A stretch of DNA of 64,000 nt from assembly GCA_944548615.1 (NCBI GenBank), contig OX155954.1:1283335-1347334 (forward strand). The letters are read 5' to 3'. The stretch is from Micropterix aruncella (taxonomy: Eukaryota; Arthropoda; Insecta; Lepidoptera; Micropterigidae). A program made the position numbers and the translations under genes. Under the pieces are notes generated by a model. The model saw only the letters and a program-made list of their open reading frames with translations. It was not told where the DNA came from and ran no database searches. Shown here one piece after another: positions 9,756 through 20,469 of the stretch (the first letter of the stretch is position 1; each line of letters starts with the position of its first letter).

Positions 9756-12700
9756 TGCCTTGTTCGAAAAGGAAAAAGACAACCGTCGTCCATTTTTAGA
9801 TGTTGCGTTGGGTGATATTGCGGTTTGTGGCTTGCTTGACACTGGTTCGAGCGTCACAATTTTGGGTGCCGACTCACATCGACATTTAATTGAGATCGGG
9901 TATACCCTGCACAAGACTTCGTCTTGGACTTTAAGCACCGCAAATTCTAGTACGGTTAGGACGATCGGTTATATGTCTTTGCCTTTCAAATTTAATAATC
10001 GTTGTCAAGTGATCCGAGCGGTTGTGGCTCCGGATATTGGCACTTCTCTTATATTAGGCATGGACTTTGTCCGACAATTTGATTTGGCTCCGGAAATTGT
10101 GAAGTTCGTTAGGTTTGAGGATAGTGATGTTAGTTGGCATTCAGTCAGCGAAGTGAGGGTTTTGCATCCTTTCGCTTCTCTGACTGAGAATCAGCAGTCC
10201 TTAGCAAACAAAATGATCGATGGTTTTCAAAAAGTTTCGACAGACGTTAAGGGTCTTGGTCGAACTAATTTAATATCACAGGTTATCGACACGGGTAATC
10301 ATCCACCGGTGAAACAGCGGTATTATCCCATGTCTCCCGCTCGTTTAGCATTGTTAAATGAGGAAGTTGATCGTATGCTAGAGTTAGGAGTTATTAAACC
10401 TAGCAAAGGGGGTTGGAATAACCCAACAATTTTTGTTCCGAAGTCCGATGGGACTTTAAGATTTTGTCTGGATAGTAGGAAGCTCAACTCGATAACGAAG
10501 CCGGATGCGTACCCTCTTCCGAGAATTACTACCATCCTGGACAGTTTACGAGACGCTAACTACTTGTCTTCCATCGACTTGTCGGCCGCCTTTTGGCAAA
10601 TCCCCTTAGATCCGGCCTCTCAGGAAAAGTGCAGTTTTACGGTTCCTGGACGTGGTTTCTTTGCTATGCAAGTCTGTCCGTTCGGCATGCGCAATTCGCC
10701 TGCCTGCATGCAACGGCTCGCTGATCAGTTGTTCGACCCGTCGTTCGATAACAAAGTATTTTGTTACCTAGATGATATCGTTATTGTCTCTTCAACTTTC
10801 GAAGAGCATATTTCATTGTTAAACCGAGTGTTAGATCGTCTCGTTTATGCGAACCTAACGATTAATTTCAAAAAGTGTCAATTTTTTCGTCGAGAACTTA
10901 AGTACCTAGGGTATGTAGTAGACTCTCATGGTCTACATACCGATCCCGAAAAGGTACAATGTATATTAGACTTTCCGACTCCTAGTTCGCCTAAGTTGGT
11001 TAAAACTTTCCTTGGGATGGCCGGTTGGTATCGTCGGTTTATCCGAAATTTCTCCTGTATTGCTGCTCCTCTGTCACGTTTGACCAGTACCCGCAAAGGT
11101 GCTCCCGCATTTTCGTGGTCACCAGAAGCGGAAGAGGCCTTTCAAAAATTGAAGTCAGCTCTAATTTCTAGTCCGATACTAGCTTGTCCGGACTATACAA
11201 AGCCATTTGCGTTACACTGCGACGCATCGTTGTACGGTTTAGGCGGCGTACTTACCCAGACAGTGGATGGCGTAGAACATCCCATCGCTTTCACGAGTAG
11301 GACTCTCTTACCCGCTGAAACGCGATACTCTGCTACCGAACGGGAGGCCCTAAGCGTGATTCATGCAATCGAGCATTTTCGCGGCTACTTAGAGGGCGGC
11401 CCCAAAGTCAAAATCTTCACGGATCATGCCAGTCTTCTGTGGTTTTTGAGTCTGAAGAACCCAACTGGCCGTTTGGCCAGATGGGGTATTCGGCTGTCCG
11501 CCTTTGACTTTGAGATCGTCCATAAGAAAGGCGTCGAAAATGTGGTTCCTGATGCGTTATCGCGTTTGCTGCCCGTTTCATCTGTTTCTGTGGTCGCCGA
11601 TCCTTGGTACAACGATTTGTTCCAAGCGGTATCTAATAACCCTGCCGCTTACCCTAATTACCAGATTAAGGACGCGGAGTTGTATCGCTACACGAAGGGA
11701 AAGTACCAGCTCACCAGCGCTTATGACTGGAAGTTAGTGGTACCCTTACCTCTCCGAGAGAAGCTTATACACGATAACCATGCGTCCGATCTGTCTATGC
11801 ATTTTGGGGTTTTTAAAACGCATCGTCGCCTAGCAATGCGCTATTTTTGGCCGAATTTGCACGGAGATGTGGTCAAATTCATTTCCCAATGTGAAACTTG
11901 CCAACAGTATAAACACCCAAATATTTCTCCTTTGGGTCAGTTAGGCAATCCAAAGTCTTGTTCTTTCCCTTTCCAGATGGTCTCCGTCGATTTGTTGGGT
12001 CCCTATCCGATGACGAGAGATCGGAATATTCACATACTAGTAGTTACTTGTTGTTTCAGTAAATACTGTTTGCTTTTCCCTTTAAAGAGGGCTACTAGCA
12101 AAATCGTGAGTCGTATCATGGAGCATGAGGTTTTCCTGCGTTTTGGTGTCCCTCAGTATGTTATTTCCGACAACGGAAAACAATTTATTGGAAAGGAGTT
12201 TACCGAACTAATGTCCAAGTATCGGATACCTAAGGTTTACCTTAATCCGAAGTATTGCCCTCAGGTCAATCCAGCTGAGAGGCAGAATCGAGGAGTTGTC
12301 ACGGCGTTGGCGTTGTCTGTAAAAAACGACCATCGCTCTTGGGACCTCCACCTTTCTGCCATTCAGATGGCGATCAATTCGGCCGTTTCGGAGGCTACGG
12401 GTTTCAGTCCTTTCTTCTTGGTTCATGGTCGAGAACCTATCTTAGACGGTTCGTTTTATACTCAATCTCCTGAGTCCCAAGCTGAGGTCCTTTTTGGCAG
12501 TCGTTTGTCCTACGCTCAAGATATGAGCGAACTTTCCGGTGTTTTTCATACCGTGAGGAAGAAACTTGATAATGCGCATGCTCACAATAAAACGTATTAT
12601 GACCGTAAACACCGTCCTGCGGAGTTTGAGGTGGGCGATACGGTTTACAAGAAAACGTACTTCTTGAGCAATGCGGGGAATTATTTTATTTCAAAGTTTG

Positions 12701-12834
12701 CCCCACGTTATGAAAAATGTCGGATAGTCAAGAAACTGTCGGCTCTGGTATACGAGTTGGTTAATGCTCAGGGAAAGAATATTGGCTCTTGGCATATTAA
12801 GGATTTCAAATTAAATCCTAAAGGGTCTAAGTAA
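9712..12834 (+). CDS. pol: Pol polyprotein of element 1 (protease, RT, RNase H, integrase)
   Basis: Entered by -1 frameshift; the frame has no upstream stop back to 9679 and its first in-frame initiator-like codon is GTG at 9730. Counting from 9730 it is 1034 residues. Aspartic protease has LLDTGSSV at ~35. RT has FWQIPLD and the catalytic YLDD at 346-349. RNase H has HCDASLYGLGG, the TEREA glutamate and FTDHASL. Integrase has an HHCC zinc domain, then D754, D814 and E850, a D,D35E triad with SVDLLGPYP, ISDNGKQF and NPAERQNR contexts. The C-terminus has a GDTVYKKTY beta-barrel-like stretch but no chromodomain. All catalytic residues are present, so the enzyme set looks functional. Clade not assigned with confidence. 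Confidence 0.93.
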   Translation, partial: LENRDRVNAFVHSVSALFEKEKDNRRPFLDVALGDIAVCGLLDTGSSVTILGADSHRHLIEIGYTLHKTSSWTLSTANSSTVRTIGYMSLPFKFNNRCQVIRAVVAPDIGTSLILGMDFVRQFDLAPEIVKFVRFEDSDVSWHSVSEVRVLHPFASLTENQQSLANKMIDGFQKVSTDVKGLGRTNLISQVIDTGNHPPVKQRYYPMSPARLALLNEEVDRMLELGVIKPSKGGWNNPTIFVPKSDGTLRFCLDSRKLNSITKPDAYPLPRITTILDSLRDANYLSSIDLSAAFWQIPLDPASQEKCSFTVPGRGFFAMQVCPFGMRNSPACMQRLADQLFDPSFDNKVFCYLDDIVIVSSTFEEHISLLNRVLDRLVYANLTINFKKCQFFRRELKYLGYVVDSHGLHTDPEKVQCILDFPTPSSPKLVKTFLGMAGWYRRFIRNFSCIAAPLSRLTSTRKGAPAFSWSPEAEEAFQKLKSALISSPILACPDYTKPFALHCDASLYGLGGVLTQTVDGVEHPIAFTSRTLLPAETRYSATEREALSVIHAIEHFRGYLEGGPKVKIFTDHASLLWFLSLKNPTGRLARWGIRLSAFDFEIVHKKGVENVVPDALSRLLPVSSVSVVADPWYNDLFQAVSNNPAAYPNYQIKDAELYRYTKGKYQLTSAYDWKLVVPLPLREKLIHDNHASDLSMHFGVFKTHRRLAMRYFWPNLHGDVVKFISQCETCQQYKHPNISPLGQLGNPKSCSFPFQMVSVDLLGPYPMTRDRNIHILVVTCCFSKYCLLFPLKRATSKIVSRIMEHEVFLRFGVPQYVISDNGKQFIGKEFTELMSKYRIPKVYLNPKYCPQVNPAERQNRGVVTALALSVKNDHRSWDLHLSAIQMAINSAVSEATGFSPFFLVHGREPILDGSFYTQSPESQAEVLFGSRLSYAQDMSELSGVFHTVRKKLDNAHAHNKTYYDRKHRPAEFEVGDTVYKKTYFLSNAGNYFISKFAPRYEKCRIVKKLSALVYELVNAQGKNIGSWHIKDFKLNPKGSK

Positions 12835-13597
12835 TTTGTGTAATTTTTATGTCTCTCGTTAACATTCTTCGGAAAGTTGTCTTTATGAGTTCGACTAGAT
12901 CGACTTTAAAAATGTATTCCTTACAAAGGTGTAGTACCGAGTGGTTACTATCACTGAAACCATTTCGTTTGAGATCAGTCTTGCTAGTAAACCTGTCTAG
13001 CAACACTGTAGATTGAATTTATGTCATGAGAGGGAAGTATGCAAGGTGATGGTATGAAAGGTAGTATTGGACATTTTTCAAATACCGGAGGAGGTATTAG
13101 TTCTGTCGTGGTCTAACAATATAGTCATCGGTTTCTTTTGTCCACAGCCAGTATTTGGTTTGATTATTGGACGTTGTTGGTGTTCCTTCAGTAGGAGGGG
13201 TGGTTTATTACGGTTGTTTAGGACACCAGGTTTTGTGGTTTTTCTTTTACATGGGCTTTGTGCTTCCATGGTAAGCAGTAGTTTTGTTGTTGAAGTAGTT
13301 TTGTGTTCTCTACGGGAAAGTGGAGAGTTTTCAAATGGCAGTTGACCTCTGCAGAACTTACCTACCAGGGTTTCCACTTTAGTTAACGGGAAGATTTTGT
13401 TTATTTATTTGTATGTTTTTGTAGACTTGTTTACCCTTATTGAAGGTAGCTTGGTCATTTGGTTTAGAAGAGTATATTTTTTTTCCTGTCTTATACACTG
13501 TTATAGACGTTGTGGCGTTTTTGTTAACCCTTGAGAGTGGAGCTAGAATCGGGACGATTCATTTGAAATCGTTCGTTGGCTCTTCCGATTTCTTTTT
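12835..13597 (+). other. 3' untranslated region of element 1
   Basis: About 760 nt between the pol stop and the polypurine tract. A 92-codon frame (13067-13345) is rich in Phe/Leu/Val but has no signal peptide plus ectodomain plus anchor layout, and the second element does not preserve it. No env gene is supported. Confidence 0.6.
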
Positions 13598-13608
13598 GGA
13601 AGGGGGGC
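13598..13608 (+). promoter_or_regulatory. Polypurine tract of element 1
   Basis: GGAAGGGGGGC immediately before the TGTAAC start of the 3' LTR, the expected plus-strand primer. The second element has a comparable GGAGGGGGC in the same place. Confidence 0.85.
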
Positions 13609-14654
13609 TGTAACAAAAACTGCTTTTTTCATGACATTTCTTTCGCGATTCATGCTTTTCCGTGTGCAGATCCATGTAATTACATGTTTCGGTGTCATTT
13701 GCACACGTTTTCTGGCGTCTGTACTATTTTTCCGAAGTTTTCTGCTTCATTTTCGTAACGTCGTAATTAAGTCACAACTTGACTTAAAAGTCGACTGTAA
13801 AAGTCGTAAAAACCGTTTTCTGACGTTTAAGAAGGTGTCGAACGCTACGGTTACGGCAATGACGTCTCTATTCTCTTTGGTTCAGCCGGAAACGTCAAAA
13901 GGTGACATCACTGTTCTTTCGGGGTCGTACAGTTTTGCGCCTATCAAAAATGGCATTCTTTGGTGGTTTTGGAGTTTGGAAGCGCAGGCGTAAGAGGGGC
14001 TGAGGATCGGCGTCGCTGCCGACGAGTATAGCGCGGCGCAGTTTTTCAATTCATGTAGTTCTTTTCTGACGGGCGGGCGAGCACCTCTATTATTTTTATA
14101 CGAATTATCTTTAATCCACCTGCAAAGCCTCAACTGCCGTAGCGTGGCGGCCTGCTTCTCGGAGCATTTTTTTTGGAGATCGGAGATTCAAATTCCGGAC
14201 CTACCTACTGTCAACTTTTAGAAGATATCCATATACTGCTGTGCTGTGAAGTGATTTATACATCGTGTGCCTTGCACCTTCTTCGTTTTGCTGTGCCCGC
14301 GGAGAAGCGGATTAAAGAACTCTGAAAAGAAGCAACGTGTTCTCATTTCTTTTTTTTTACAGCTGAAGGAAGAATTGCTACCTACGGGCTAAACCAGTGA
14401 CAAACCTGTGAGACTTACCCACCCTGTTAAATCTTGTGCTTAATTTTTTTGTATCGAGTTCTGGTTTTTTTTTTAGTTTCAGCTTTAACCTATAAAAAGC
14501 TGTGGCGTCCAATATTTTTTGAAATTTAGTTTTTTGATGTGTATTTGCTTTGGCATTAATTTATCCTTCCTGCACTCGATTTCTGTTCGTGGTTATTCCA
14601 CGATTAGGTATAATCAGGTCTAACCTGGCGTTACATACTAACGTTGCAGTTATA
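13609..14654 (+). repeat. 3' LTR of element 1
   Basis: 1046-bp duplicate of 6384-7429; no difference noticed by eye. Followed by the ATAT target duplication. Confidence 0.95.
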
Positions 14655-14658
14655 ATAT

Positions 14659-15287
14659 ATACCTATTAAGGTATAAGGTATGAACGTCAGTATTGCAAGG
14701 TATGAACGTTGAACATCCAAGCGCAGATTTTCTAGGTTATATAGAAGAAACAACATTTTCCAATATTTTCATGAATTCATTATATTCCAATATTCTCAAT
14801 GATATTCATTATATTCCAATATATTCAAAATGAATATATTCCAATATATTCATTTTCCAATGAATCATAACGGCAGGAGCTCATCTATTATGGCTTACTC
14901 AGCTGGTCTCCCAGATGTCGGGGATTCCTTATGGTTTGCTGAAGGTTGTATCCAGATCATGGAAAGGACTAAACGGGAAAGAAGAATAGAAATTTTGTAT
15001 AAAAGGTGTACCCAGAGCTTAACAACTACAGACTTTAAACAATTCATTGTGCTTGTGTAAAGAAGTAATAATATCAAAGTGCAACTCATTAATCCATCTA
15101 TTGGAATTATACACATTCAAAGTTTTGTATATCCGGATGATTTTTTAAAATTAACTAGTTATTAAGTCCCGTTAAATAGGGTTTATTATGTAAATAGGGT
15201 TTCTTATAACGTTATTTGAATCAACTGTCCAACGAAAATCTAATCCTAAATCAAAAATCAATCATATCCAGTAAATAAAATACAAAC
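14659..15287. other. AT-rich flank with an ATTCCAATAT minisatellite
   Basis: At 14755-14870 the words TTCCAATAT and ATTCATTATATTCC recur with ~30-bp spacing. The rest is unremarkable; a 76-codon frame at 14830-15060 has no recognisable domain. Confidence 0.5.
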
Positions 15288-15556
15288 GGAGCTGCCATGG
15301 AATTCACCGACCAAAAATCGGGCCCATCATATATAATTATTACACTTCTGGGAGGTGAAGGGTGGATTTCGGACTAACGACCGGCGGTGGTAGGTTTAGA
15401 ACAGCTGTCTTGCCACATTTGAGCGTTCACCTTACAACCCATTCACTCCCCCTTCGAAACCATAGAATTTGAGATGCAGAAATCGCGGTTTTAGATAATT
15501 TTTCTAGAAAGGAGTTGATTATTTTCCTGGAGAGGCCAAGATCTTTAAAAAGGAAC
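15288..15556 (-). mobile_element. RLE-type non-LTR fragment, copy 2
   Basis: Reverse-strand 3' end of the family at 928-1690: the 3' UTR landmarks plus the last ~45 codons around SQILWLRRG, truncated at the 5' side near 15556. Here the 3' end stops at GAATTCCATGGCAGCTCCG, shorter than in the copies at 928 and 50713. Several substitutions break the frame. Confidence 0.7.
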
Positions 15557-16460
15557 AGGATCTTATCATAAACAGAAAGTAAAAACGAAATCACATGTAA
15601 ACAGAAAACTTTTAAAACTCCCTAACGTAAAACGAAAGAACGCCGACGACTCAGGTCCAAAATCTTACCTGACACCTGCACACTGATCATCTATCTCTAT
15701 ATTATTTATTAGCTCTTTCTCTTTCATCCATAAACTCATTTACCGCTTTAACTTTCGGGATAAGATAAAAGTAGTCACTCGGTAGGTACTATGCAGTTAT
15801 TCCTACTATTAATATTTGATATTGATGTACAGTACAACCCAGGTTATCCTAACTAAATGGGGGAAAGCGGTTTCGGATAATATTTTTTTTTGATATTCAA
15901 TATTCATTTAAATAAAATTTTAGCAGCTCGGTGGAATGCAGCTGTTGTCCAGTCATTCTGCCATTACGGGCAAAGCAAAGTCCCCGTCTGTTGTCAGTCA
16001 TTTAATTACTGCGAAAATACTAGTAAAATTTAGCAATAATTTGAGGCAGATTTGCACAATTGTTTGTTGCAGATTTCCACAGAAAGTTTCCACAGTTGCT
16101 TTGTTATTATGACATACTTGGGCTAAAGAATATTTACAAATTCAACATCAACACATATCTTGGAGGTCACATCAAAAACTCAACCATGCAAAATTTAAAT
16201 CTATCCTCTAAAGAACATTCTGCTAATTTGAGTGGTGGATATATGGAATAAACTACCATTTGAAGTGATAAGTGCAAGCTCTGCTAATCAATTTAAAAAC
16301 ATACTTGATTTGTACCTAAAAAATCTTAATATTGTTCATGACTAGCTGTACAAGATGTGATCTGGATGTATTAGCAAAGCTCCCGTCCAGACAGAATTAT
16401 GAAGGATAATAATAATAATGGCTCATCCTTTGGGGTAGGATGGTGGATTAACCACTGGAA
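15557..16460. other. No recognisable gene
   Basis: AT-rich DNA. A 63-codon frame at 16060-16251 has no recognisable feature on its own. Followed by downstream TTTGAAGTGATAAGTGC and a TAATAATAATAATGG tail at ~16408, its closing words (LSGGYME, then a WNKLPFEV-like reading in another frame) look like a worn non-LTR C-terminus. Confidence 0.3.
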
Positions 16461-17119
16461 ACCCACATATTTTTTTAGTGTATTATCGGCAAATGATTTT
16501 TTAAGCTATTGCATAGCTTTTATCGTGGGCCTAGGCCAGCGCGGCGACCGAATGAAGAAATTTCTTAACGAAAATTAATAATTTTTAACTGTTAATTACG
16601 TCTAAACGAGTACTGCTTACGATTCGAAAAAAATATATGTTAAACAAGAACATTTTCCTAATATTCTTAGCTTTGAATATTTTAGATTTCGTTTATATTA
16701 CATATCGTAATTAATTTGTGAAATTAGGTCTAACCGAACACAAAAACGACTACTACGCAAATACTATCTGGCGTATTATTATGAAACCTGCACCATTTTA
16801 AAGATAATTTGATTATCTATCTTTTTATCTACGATTTTTTTCGAATAATCCATTTTTTTTGCTTTATCGAATAAAAAATTCGTGCGCGGCGCTCTATCGT
16901 TACGCTGAAACGTTGAAATTATTCCGAATCATTTGTGGCTGCGGAAGCAAATGATTCGGAATAATTTAAACGTCTTACGATAGCGCGCAGTTATCTGATA
17001 TCCGAAAAAATAAAATAAATAAAATAAATAAATAATTATGCTAAATAAATAAATATTAAATGCTATGCAATAGCTTTACCGCGGCAGTCCCCGAGTGCCA
17101 CACATATTTTTTTAGTGTA
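16461..17119. mobile_element. Foldback element between 19-bp direct repeats
   Basis: ACATATTTTTTTAGTGTAT occurs at about 16461 and again at about 17100. Inside it, AAGCTATTGCATAGCTTTTA (16502 region) is the reverse complement of AAATGCTATGCAATAGCTT (17058 region). A central hairpin pairs AATTATTCCGAATCATTTG (~16917) with its exact complement ~30 bp later, inside longer flanking complementarity. No coding content. The direct repeats may be a long target duplication or part of a larger repeat. Confidence 0.5.
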
Positions 17120-17570
17120 TGAAGGCAATCCTTCAGTGTCGTGCGGGATTGGTGAATGGGGCAAGCCCGACATACCTTTTTGTGTTTTTTTATGTTTTTT
17201 ATAGTAAAAAAAGTGGTACCTCTTTCCTCTTCAATTTGAAATTTACTGCTTTTTATCGCGGCGGATAACTTATTTAGATCATCATAACCGGACGAATTCC
17301 AAACATTTAAGTCGTTTGAAAAAAAAAACAGCAGTAACAAAACAATTTATTGAAATGGGAGCATCCAACCCAGTGAGTTTTGTACACTGATCTATTAAAT
17401 TGTCTTTTATGCGATTTACTTGTCTGAGAAATACACAGATCGGGTGTAGGTTTAGGTCTAGAAATTAGTAACTTCTTTAGCTCAAAACTCAAAGATTTTA
17501 CTTTGTCTTCGCCGATTAAAAGTCGTGCACATAACTCAACTCAAGGGACAATTGCCTCCATTGTTTAGGA
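17120..17570. other. No recognisable gene
   Basis: AT-rich. Short minus-strand frames (for example 17056-17340) show no domain or splice context. Confidence 0.35.
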
Positions 17571-17986
17571 ATTATTGCAGTATAGGAACCTTTCTCAGAA
17601 ATCGAAAAAATTAAGAAATACTACTAGATTCGATCATTGTAATGCTAAATGTGAAAGAAAAAAGCTTCGGACGCGTAAAATTTCAAGACCAAATTTACAT
17701 TTTTTTTTTAAAGTTTTTTTTAAACTCAGTTTTCAAGGTTGTTTTTAAAAAAACTAATCTAACCTACCGCCAAATAGGTGTTTATGTATTATTTAAAATT
17801 AAAAAAAAACTTAACCTACCAAATGTATGGGTTTGGCGCTTTTGTGAATGCTTATATATCTATATATCTCGCTTATTTATTGAGACCTAATAAATATTAT
17901 TGCAGATTCGGAATCAGCGTGGTCAATATAGTCTGGTGACGTTAAAAAATCAACAAACTAGAAGAGGTTCCTATACTGCAATAATA
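17571..17986. mobile_element. MITE with ~28-bp terminal inverted repeats
   Basis: ATTATTGCAGTATAGGAACC at the left end is matched by GGTTCCTATACTGCAATAAT at the right end, with further imperfect pairing (TTTCTCAG versus CTAGAAGAG). 416 bp, AT-rich, non-coding. Family not assigned. Confidence 0.7.
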
Positions 17987-18831
17987 CCAACCAACTAACT
18001 ACAATGAAGTGAAGTTGCGCTTACGTTGCAATATTTTGACACGTTCGCTTTCAACGTCATGAGCAAGCTTGGCTTGCATAGTAAAGTCCTCTATATATAC
18101 TTATAATTGTTTTGCGTAATTTGCCACTGGTTAGAGTGAGAGGTACACTGATTTTGAAAGCCGTATTGAAAGCCCATATGTGCGAGCGAGCGAAATGACA
18201 CGTCGGTACATAGCAGGAATCGCACGCTGTCTTTATCGACGGCGCGGCGTGCAGCGAGCTGTCGCAGCGAGCGAGCTGCGTCCGCTATATAGCACTCATA
18301 GGCGCTAGCAAATTAATTTATTTAATTGTTTTTTTACGAATTGTGTTATTCATTTATTTAATTGTTAATTATGAAGAACAGGCAAGCCGGGCTTTTCGGC
18401 TTATATGAAGAGACCGCCACTGCAATCCTTATTTTGCAGACAGCAGCTTGGATTAATTGTTACACTGTATTTTGTACCACTGTTTTTAACTAAGAGTGGC
18501 ATCGTCTCTCTGGCCTTCTATGGCCTACAAATTTTGCCAGCATTTTTTTTACACCCGTAGCCACATCCTTACACTGGTTCTCGTTTGTTACCGAAGTTAA
18601 ATGGGCAATTTCCAGGGCCCCAATGATGTTTCTGGTAATTTTACTAAAAACATTTATACAGAAATTACACATTCTACAATTGTGAAAAAAGTAGCTTCAT
18701 GTTAGTATAATATTCAAAAGAGTAAAAAATCTCATTTTTTTTTAATTCTTAGAGAAATTAAATAAATTATCAAAGTATAGAAGTTTTTCCAAATATAATT
18801 CATTGAGGTCCAACATACTGGTGTTGGTATA
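17987..18831. other. No recognisable gene; local GC-rich patch
   Basis: At about 18175-18310 there are several GAGCGAGC words and a GCGCGGCGTGCAGCGAGC stretch in otherwise AT-rich DNA, suggesting another short repeat. At 18490-18672 (-) a 60-codon frame has no recognisable domain. Confidence 0.35.
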
Positions 18832-19666
18832 CAGGGTGAGTTTTTTACTAGTGACATATTTAAAGTGGGTGAATCAGTATGAGCAAATAAGCAACGTAGA
18901 ATATTTTATTTAAAAAAAAACAAAAAAATCTTTGTTATAAATAAATTATTAGTTAAAAAAAAAACATTAGAAACACGCTTTTGGGCTATGATACGATATT
19001 CACATACACACGGCTATGATACCATATTCCATCATGGAATGCCAGTGCCTATCTTCCGACTTCATCATCAGACCTTGAAACCTAATCGTGGTCAAAGTTC
19101 ATTCCAAGACTTTTCTAACAAGTCCAAACACAGCTATGATACGATGCTCCATCATGAAGTTCCAGTTCATATCTTCCGACTCCATCATCAGATCAGTTCG
19201 ACAGTAGCATATTATTGTATTGTCATCAGAACTACATACAGCTGCCAATTTTCATGACGCTACGATCCTTGGAAGATGGTTAAATTAGTTACCTTAGATT
19301 CCATTACATAGTTACATACAGGTCGACCTAATAAAAGCGTGTTAAAAATCGTGAAAATCAAATGAAATCATAAAAAATGTTTTTTTTTTTGAAGTTTGAA
19401 AATTTTGACTGATAAATAAAAGTTTAAAGATCGTCGAGCACGCTGCGCTATCTAGCAATAGGTAAAATATCGCGAATAAACAATATTCACGATATTTTAC
19501 CTACCGCTATATGATATTTTACCTACCGCTACTGCTAACTCTTTCTATAATATTTCAAAACACAAAAAAAAATGACTTAAAAAAGCACAAAAAAAGTTTT
19601 TTTTGTGCTTATTTGCTTGTACTGATTTACGCACTTCAAGGTGTCACTAATAAAAAACTCATCCTG
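18832..19666. mobile_element. Tc1/mariner-type MITE with CAGGGTGAGTTTTTTA ends
   Basis: The left end CAGGGTGAGTTTTTTACTAG, preceded by TATA, and the right end ACTAATAAAAAACTCATCCTG are inverted. The pairing continues inward through GTGACA/TGTC and the GTGGGTGAATCAGTATGAGC region. A palindromic core near 19440-19530 (GGTAAAATATCGCG against CGATATTTTACCTACCGCTA) is shared with the elements at 55524 and 55926. Two ~120-bp imperfect tandem units with the word ATCTTCCGACTYCATCATCAG lie at 18985-19200. No transposase. Confidence 0.65.
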
Positions 19667-19910
19667 TTTAAGTATCGGTTACCTACTGGTATCGGTATCG
19701 TACTTGCTGGTATCGGTATCGTATCGTCTTGCCGAGTACCGATTGGATCGGAATGGCCAGTAATTCTCGATCGTGTTTCAAGAACATAGTAACGTTACAG
19801 ATAGGTACCATATTTTCAGATAGACCCCATTAATGTTTATGCCAGCCTCTACATTTCGAGAGCATCGTTTAAATGTGTTCCGTTCTTTAAATTAAATTGA
19901 AATAACTCAC

Positions 19911-20245
19911 TTTTCGTAGTTCTCGAAAAACTGCACCGACAGCAGTATATTATTCAGGAGGAACGCGTCGGCATCCTGGTTGAGCTGTCTCCTCATCAGC
20001 TCGATCGCTTCTTCATCGTAGGCTCGCGTCTGCTGTTGCATCGGTGTTGGTTGCCGGTGGTGTCCATCTACCGCCGATGGTCCCGCAGCTGCCGGAAACG
20101 GCACTGTCTCTGGTAGCATTGGCTTCGATCGCGCATTGCAGATCGGTTTTTTCCTCTCGTCGTCTTTTTCCTTTTGTAGCTTCTTCTCCCGTTCGAAGAA
20201 TGTCTTTGGCTCTTTAGGCGTGCGGCGCGATTTGCCGTTGCCCAT
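19911..20245 (-). CDS. Orphan exon-like open frame, lysine-rich protein start
   Basis: On the minus strand an ATG in good context (AAGATGGGC) opens 111 codons that run to a GTGAGT splice donor (19910-19905), splitting the last codon in phase 2. The product begins MGNGKSRRTPKEPKTFFERE, is strongly basic for ~45 residues, has a Pro/Gln-rich middle (PMQQQTRAY) and ends in an acidic-hydrophobic helix-like stretch (FLLNNILLSVQFFENYEK). I do not recognise the protein. Composition is unlike surrounding repeats, and start plus donor are both good. The next exon was not found. Retroelement sequence begins only ~40 bp upstream of the ATG, so this could be the first coding exon of a nested host gene or a captured fragment. 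Confidence 0.4.
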
Positions 20246-20282
20246 CTTAACGGATTGTTCCCTGGAGAAAACTTCAACAAAT

Positions 20283-20469
20283 CAGAAACATTTCCACATT
20301 AAAGTAAAATATCTAGGTATAACCCTAGATAGCAAACTGAAATGGAGAAATCACATTGAAGTGAAATGCAGGAAAGAAAACATGGCATATGGCGATGTAG
20401 AAAGATAATGGGTAAGACGTGGGGTCTATCTCCTAGAAATACACGCCTATCGTAAGACCAATGCTAGTT
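20283..20469 (+). pseudogene. Non-LTR reverse transcriptase thumb fragment, 5' part
   Basis: Encodes VKYLGITLDSKLKWRNHI, a motif of the region downstream of the RT catalytic core in Jockey/R1-like elements, followed in other frames by KTWGLSPRNTRLS. The same protein resumes at 21212 (RPMLVYAIVWWP). The interruption is an opposite-strand retroelement with a target duplication. Several frameshifts; non-functional. Confidence 0.7.

Larger units (their letters stand above)
6384..14654 (+). mobile_element. Complete Ty3/gypsy-type LTR retrotransposon (element 1)
   Basis: 8271-bp element flanked by a 4-bp ATAT duplication (6380-6383 and 14655-14658). Order: LTR 6384-7429, tRNA-Lys primer site 7433-7450, 744-nt leader, gag 8174-9733, pol ending 12834, ~760-nt 3' untranslated region, polypurine tract, LTR 13609-14654. 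Protease, RT, RNase H and integrase are in the Ty3/gypsy order and both genes are open throughout. There is no env: the 92-codon frame at 13067-13345 lacks fusion, signal or transmembrane features. Equal-length, apparently identical LTRs imply a recent insertion. A diverged relative in reverse orientation occupies 35355-43948. Confidence 0.95.

Noticed and set aside
13067..13345. Possible env gene after pol in element 1
   Set aside because: Only 92 codons, no signal peptide, cleavage site or membrane anchor layout, and not preserved in element 2.
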